Assembly: GCF_002234595.1 (NCBI RefSeq)
Contig: NZ_NMUL01000049.1
Coordinates: forward strand, 80,299-144,298
DNA from: Amycolatopsis vastitatis
GTDB taxonomy: Bacteria; Actinomycetota; Actinomycetes; Mycobacteriales; Pseudonocardiaceae
DNA: 64,000 nt
Direction: 5' to 3'
Shown: positions 60,332 through 64,000 of the stretch, piece after piece
Layout: each line of letters starts with the position of its first letter
Position numbering within the stretch: position 1 is the first letter of the stretch
The notes under the pieces: model-generated
What the model was told of the DNA's origin: nothing
The model's database searches: none
The model's input: only the letters and a program-made list of their open reading frames with translations
Program-made: the position numbers and the translations under genes

Positions 60332-62107
60332 TCACCCTCGGAATTCTCCGTCCGTACCGTCCGGGCGATCGAATCCGTCCCGTTCACCTTCACGGGCACC
60401 GCCCCGATTCGGGGTCTGCGCATCGCGGTCGCTCCCGGCGTCGTGGAGCGTGGCCACGAGTTCGATCGCCCGGGCCTGCCGCAGCGGGTCGTTCTGGTTC
60501 TTGAACAGCAAGGCGGACAACCGCAGGTGTTCGGCCGCTTCGGTCGGTTTGCCCAGGGCGGTTGCCGTGATGCCCAAGCCGTAACGGGCGAGGGCTTGGC
60601 CCCATTCGTCGTGGCCGTCTCGGAAGTGCGCAAGGGCGAGATGGTGTCCGGCCGCGTCGGTGTGCCGTCCGGTGTCGGAGAGGGCGAACCCGAGGCGGGT
60701 TCTGGCCAGGCCCGTGCTGCGGACCGCGCCGATGGACTCGAAGATCGCGATCGCTTGCTCGTGCCCCGCGACTGCTTCGGGGTACCGGCCGAGGGCGCGC
60801 AGAGCCAAGGCGAGCCGGTTGATGCTGCTGGCCTCGTCCCAGTGCTGGTGGTGCTTGCCGTTGAGGTGGATAGCGGTTTCCAGATGTGGTACCGCCTCCG
60901 CTGCGCGGTCGAGCGCGATCAGGGTGGCTCCCAGCCGGTAGTGGGAGGTCGCCTGCTCCATTTCGTCACCGTTGGCCATGGCCAAGGTCAGCGCACGTTC
61001 GGAGCAGCCGGCCGCTTCAGCGAAGCGGCCCAATTCCCGCAGCGCCAGGCCGAGGCAGTTGAGGGCGAAGATTTCCTGCTGGGTGTCGCCGAGCTCGCGG
61101 GCCAGCGTGAGGCCGTGTTCGCCGAGCTCGCGCATCGACTCCCATTGGTAGCGCAGGTCGAGGGACGCCGCCGGCCACTGGGCGAGGCGGGCCGCGGCGA
61201 TCCGGATCGCGAGCGGCAGCAGGCCGCAGTGCCGCACGATCTCGGCCGCGGCCGCGGGCTCGGCCAGCACCCGGGCCGCTCCGACGATCGCGGCGAACAG
61301 CTCGACCGCGGCCGGTGAGCGCAGGCCTGTCAGCGAGAGGTGATGTGCGGACTCCAGGCCGGCCAAGGGGCTCCTGCTGGTGATGACCACGGTGTTCCGG
61401 GCTCCGGCCGGGAGCAGGGGCCGGACTTGGTCTTCGTCCGCGGCGTCGTCGAGCAGCAGCAGCGCGCGGCGGGAGTACAGCTCCGCACGCAGCAACGCCG
61501 ACCGGTCGTCGCGTTCGGCCGGGATCGCGGCGGCGCGCACGCCGCTGCCGTGCAGCAAGCGACCGAGCGCCGCGACCGGATCCAGGGGCGGGCGTGCCGT
61601 GCCGCGCAGATCGACGTAGAGCAGGGCGTCCGGGTAACGGCCGGCCAGCCGGTGCGCGAGGTGCACCGCGATACTCGTCTTGCCCGCCCCGGGCGGTCCC
61701 GAGATCACGATCAACGAGGGCGCCTGGCCGGAGCGGTGATCGAGCAGCGACTCCAGTTCCGCCAGTTCCCAGTCCCGGCCGGCGAAATCGGCGAGGTCGG
61801 CCGGAAACGGCACGGCCCGCGCCGGCGGTGCCGAATGCTCCGGCGTGACCGACTGCGCCCGGCGGACGTGCACAGCCTGCCACAACCGGCGCAGCTCTCC
61901 AGCCGTGTCGCCGAACACCTCCTCACAGGCGGAGAGCAGGTCGGCGGGCAGCAGCCGCCTGCCGGATTCGTAGTCGACCAGGCCGCTGTGCCCGCTCAGC
62001 CCCAACTGCCGGGCCAGCGCCCGCAGGGACAATCCCGCCTCGAGCCGGCGACGGCGCAGCGTCGCGCCGAACACTTCCAAGCGTTCACGCTCGTGTGATT
62101 CACCCAC
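60332..62107 (-). CDS. HTH-STAND (NB-ARC)-TPR regulator, apparently internally shortened
   Basis: A 591-residue regulator. N-terminal XRE-like helix-turn-helix (LSLRALARQLGLSGHSGLVD), P-loop GPPGAGKTSIA near residue 142, Walker B LLLLDDA, then TPR repeats (IFALNCLGLALRELGRFAEA onward) to the end. Relatives have about 200 residues of ARC2 and winged-helix between the NB subdomain (AIRIAAARLAQWPA) and the TPRs; here they are nearly absent, so the join at about residue 347 looks like an in-frame deletion. GTG at 62107 chosen. Function: signal-dependent transcription regulator. Confidence 0.85.
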   Translation of the reverse strand: MGESHERERLEVFGATLRRRRLEAGLSLRALARQLGLSGHSGLVDYESGRRLLPADLLSACEEVFGDTAGELRRLWQAVHVRRAQSVTPEHSAPPARAVPFPADLADFAGRDWELAELESLLDHRSGQAPSLIVISGPPGAGKTSIAVHLAHRLAGRYPDALLYVDLRGTARPPLDPVAALGRLLHGSGVRAAAIPAERDDRSALLRAELYSRRALLLLDDAADEDQVRPLLPAGARNTVVITSRSPLAGLESAHHLSLTGLRSPAAVELFAAIVGAARVLAEPAAAAEIVRHCGLLPLAIRIAAARLAQWPAASLDLRYQWESMRELGEHGLTLARELGDTQQEIFALNCLGLALRELGRFAEAAGCSERALTLAMANGDEMEQATSHYRLGATLIALDRAAEAVPHLETAIHLNGKHHQHWDEASSINRLALALRALGRYPEAVAGHEQAIAIFESIGAVRSTGLARTRLGFALSDTGRHTDAAGHHLALAHFRDGHDEWGQALARYGLGITATALGKPTEAAEHLRLSALLFKNQNDPLRQARAIELVATLHDAGSDRDAQTPNRGGAREGERDGFDRPDGTDGEFRG

Positions 62108-62182
62108 GCTACTGAGCGAACCAGAGAACCGCAGCCACACGAATACGCTGAACGCACTCACGAGTTGACCGGAAGAGGCCGG

Positions 62183-62277
62183 CGCCGGCCGCGGCAAGAC
62201 CGTGGAGATCGTCGCGCTCGACGCCGACAGCGCGCCGGCACGGCAAGCTTTCCGGAGAACTCGCCGGCAGCCACTGA
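62183..62277 (+). pseudogene. Duplicated SulP C-terminal fragment
   Basis: Ninety-five bp match 41294-41390, the last 31 codons of the SulP gene, with a 2-nt deletion (GCGCGC to GCGC) and two substitutions, up to the shared stop TGA. Peptide before the deletion: AGRGKTVEIVALDADSA. No further SulP sequence surrounds it. It is a stray copy, not a gene. Confidence 0.85.
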
Positions 62278-62314
62278 CCGGCGAACGGCACTCGAAGGCA
62301 GCTTCCCGACCCGG

Positions 62315-63376
62315 CTACCCGCTGATCGCTCCCGCGGGAACATCGTCGGTGCGCAACCAATCGAGCAACGTCTCGTAGACGCTGTCGTCGCGAAGCAGAG
62401 CGAAGTGGTTCAGCCCGCCGAGCCAGGCGGTGTCGGCGTCCTCGGTCAGGTCTCCGGGCCGGACCGGGGGCACGAGAAGGTCACCCAGCAGACGGCCCCA
62501 AGTGCTGCCCTCGGTGCGGGACAGCGTCGCTGACACGAACAGCCGGCGAAGGCCGCTGGGTGAGGCCCGTTCGAGCGGCCGGCCGTCGTCCGGGTCGTCA
62601 GCCCATTGGTGCTGGTGGACGTAGCCGTGGGCGAGGTCTTGGATGCCGTCGCTGCGCAGCGCGAGCAATCGGGCCAGGGGAGCCAGCGGCGACTTGCGGA
62701 GCAAACCCGCGAACTGGGCGACGCGCCGTTCCAGCGGTGCACCGCTGTGCGGGGTGCCCAGGCACACCAGCCGCGTCACCAAGGGAAGCCACGCCAGGTC
62801 TTGTTCTTGAGCGCGGTAGAGCGCGCTCCTCGCGACGAGACCGCCCATGGAGTGTCCGATGAGGACGATGTCGGTGACGGGGACCGGCCAGGCGGCCACC
62901 AGCCGGGACAGCAGGGCGACGAGGTCATCGCCGTTGTCGGACACGTGGCGACCCGAGTTGTACCGCACGTACACGGGGCTGGCACCCACGTCGGTGGCCA
63001 GGCGCGCGCCGAAGTCGCCGGCCGAGGTGGTCCCGCGGAACCAGCTGCGCTCGGTCTCGACGAGGCCGTGCAGGAAGACCACCAGGTTGCCCGTCGCGCC
63101 CGGGAAGGCCGCGGCGAGTGATCGGTGGTCGAGCCCGACCGGCCGCCGCCCGGCCCGGACGGTCATCTCCTCACCGGTCCGCCGCCCGGCCGCCGGCAGG
63201 CGTCCACCGAACATTCCGGCGGCGACACCGGCGACGTGGTGCCCGGCGGCCGACTCGAGGACCGAACCGGCCCAGAGATCTTGTACCGGTAGTGCCGGCA
63301 GCCGAAAGGCCGCCACAGCCGTGGCAGCCAGGCCGCTCGCCACGTCGCCCAGTCTTGGTATGGCCGTTTCCGTCAT
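62315..63376 (-). CDS. Alpha/beta hydrolase, PGAP1/lipase-like
   Basis: A 353-residue protein. LVVFLHGLVETERSWFRG is the oxyanion region, the nucleophile is in IVLIGHSMGGLVARSALYRA near residue 196, and CLGTPHSGAPLERRVAQFAG and WLGGLNHFALLRDDSV give the acid and His regions. No convincing signal peptide; the first 30 residues are hydrophobic-amphipathic. GGAAGAAG precedes the ATG at 63376. GPI-remodelling PGAP1 and triacylglycerol lipases share this fold; substrate unknown. Confidence 0.85.
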   Translation of the reverse strand: MTETAIPRLGDVASGLAATAVAAFRLPALPVQDLWAGSVLESAAGHHVAGVAAGMFGGRLPAAGRRTGEEMTVRAGRRPVGLDHRSLAAAFPGATGNLVVFLHGLVETERSWFRGTTSAGDFGARLATDVGASPVYVRYNSGRHVSDNGDDLVALLSRLVAAWPVPVTDIVLIGHSMGGLVARSALYRAQEQDLAWLPLVTRLVCLGTPHSGAPLERRVAQFAGLLRKSPLAPLARLLALRSDGIQDLAHGYVHQHQWADDPDDGRPLERASPSGLRRLFVSATLSRTEGSTWGRLLGDLLVPPVRPGDLTEDADTAWLGGLNHFALLRDDSVYETLLDWLRTDDVPAGAISG

Positions 63377-63525
63377 TGTGCTTCTTCCGTCTCGCGTCAC
63401 CGCGGGAGCGGCTGTAGGTCGGATTACCCACCGGGGGTGTCTTTACGCGAGACGGCGACGTGACCTCCGGCGCACGGTGTCGGCGAGCTGGCATCGCTCA
63501 CCAGCTGCGCGCACCCGTGGACCGA

Positions 63526-63999
63526 TCACCCGAACAGCTGGAAGTGGACGCGCGTGGTGGTGCTGCCGGTGCCTGTGTGCAGCCGCACCAGGTCGGACAT
63601 GTGATTGACGAGCAACAGGCCGCGCTGCCGGTGCTGGCCGGGGGAGACCGGGTGCCGGCCGGCCAGCGGGTCGGTCAGGGTGCCCTGGTCGCGGACCTCG
63701 TAGACGAGGTGGCCGTCGGCGATCCAGATCCGGAGCCGGCCGGTGCCGCCGCCGTGGTCGATGCTGTTGGTCACCAGTTCGGTGACGACCAGTTCGGCGT
63801 CGGCGGTCCGGTCGTCGGTCAGGCCCGCCCGCAGAGCGTGCGTGCGTGCGAGCAACCGGGCCTGGGCCAGATTGGTGGCGTCGACGACGAGCTCGACGGC
63901 GTCGGCCGGTTCCGGAAGCGGCCGGTTGTAGCCGGTGATGATCCGCTCGGGGTCGTAGGCGGCGCTGGTGCGCCGGCCGGTGCCGTCGATCAGCAGCGG
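63526..63999 (-). CDS. RsbA-like anti-sigma HATPase (MEDS-HATPase), truncated at window edge
   Basis: The visible 157 residues start inside the protein: the N-terminal part (RRTSAAYDPERIITGYNRPL) is the linker after an MEDS sensor, followed by an HATPase with AELVVTELVTNSIDHGGGTG (N-box), VRDQGTLTDPLAG and QRGLLLVNHMSDLVRLHTGT (G2 box). This is the RsbA-family layout in actinomycetes (MEDS domain sensing plus kinase-like ATPase). The start lies to the right of the window. Confidence 0.8.
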   Translation of the reverse strand, partial: PLLIDGTGRRTSAAYDPERIITGYNRPLPEPADAVELVVDATNLAQARLLARTHALRAGLTDDRTADAELVVTELVTNSIDHGGGTGRLRIWIADGHLVYEVRDQGTLTDPLAGRHPVSPGQHRQRGLLLVNHMSDLVRLHTGTGSTTTRVHFQLFG

Positions 64000-64000
64000 G

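Overview
The window is high-GC DNA with dense, mostly actinobacterial gene families: Tat-dependent secreted enzymes, XRE, TetR, LuxR and MerR regulators, PP2C/STAS/HATPase partner-switching proteins, CheB/CheR orphans, a STAND/TPR regulator and a DUF2690 secreted protein. GTG and TTG starts are common. Gene style fits a filamentous actinomycete, most likely Pseudonocardiales (Amycolatopsis-like). That is an inference from gene content, not from a marker gene. No rRNA, tRNA, CRISPR array, phage or complete insertion sequence was seen.

Layout. 1-7.9 kb (minus strand): a TetR regulator, a CocE/NonD hydrolase, a family-5 solute-binding lipoprotein, a GH1 beta-glucosidase and an ABC permease pair, the second permease fused to its ATPase. 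Two matching GTAC-N8-GTAC dyads flank the regulator and suggest autogenous control. 8-13.8 kb: a GAF-LuxR regulator divergent from an acyl-CoA ligase, a Tat-exported esterase, a rearranged HSL-type hydrolase and a DUF4345 membrane protein. 14-17.1 kb: a three-gene sugar operon (TIM-barrel isomerase, Gfo/Idh/MocA dehydrogenase, second TIM-barrel protein) followed by a remnant of a glycine-betaine binding protein. 17.1-29.2 kb: four tightly coupled exported glycoside hydrolases (GH78, two GH106-like, GH127-like with LamG) behind LacI-type operator dyads, a saccharolytic locus for rhamnose- and arabinose-rich plant or microbial glycans.

29.4-37 kb: small regulator/enzyme pairs (SRPBCC with XRE, alpha/beta hydrolase with TetR, LtrA, AraC with SDR). 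37.1-39.5 kb: a MerR regulator, a broken MFS gene and peptide chain release factor 3, linked by an identical 23-bp operator copy before the MFS/MerR pair and before the RF3 gene. 39.9-45.7 kb: a SulP-STAS transporter, an orphan cytochrome b (QcrB) with small coupled genes, and a formate/nitrite transporter. 45.7-47.9 kb is gene-poor: a strongly structured candidate RNA, an ANTAR remnant, a shortened DUF2188 gene and an IS3 transposase relic.

47.9-64 kb is a signalling island: GAF-PP2C phosphatase, two CheB proteins, a CheR-PAS protein, two STAS-HATPase fusions, a STAS protein and an RsbA-like protein at the right edge, mixed with a fatty-acid desaturase, serine hydrolase, DoxX and NAD(P)-binding proteins. 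Three genes carry sigma-B-type promoter motifs (GTTT-N14/15-GGGWA). This suggests a general-stress regulon with chemotaxis-type methylation enzymes attached to a partner-switching module, and it is the strongest candidate here for an unusual system. The same part of the window carries fresh rearrangement scars: a 139-bp inverted duplicate of the PP2C gene, a duplicated SulP tail, a frameshifted signal peptide and a shortened STAND protein.
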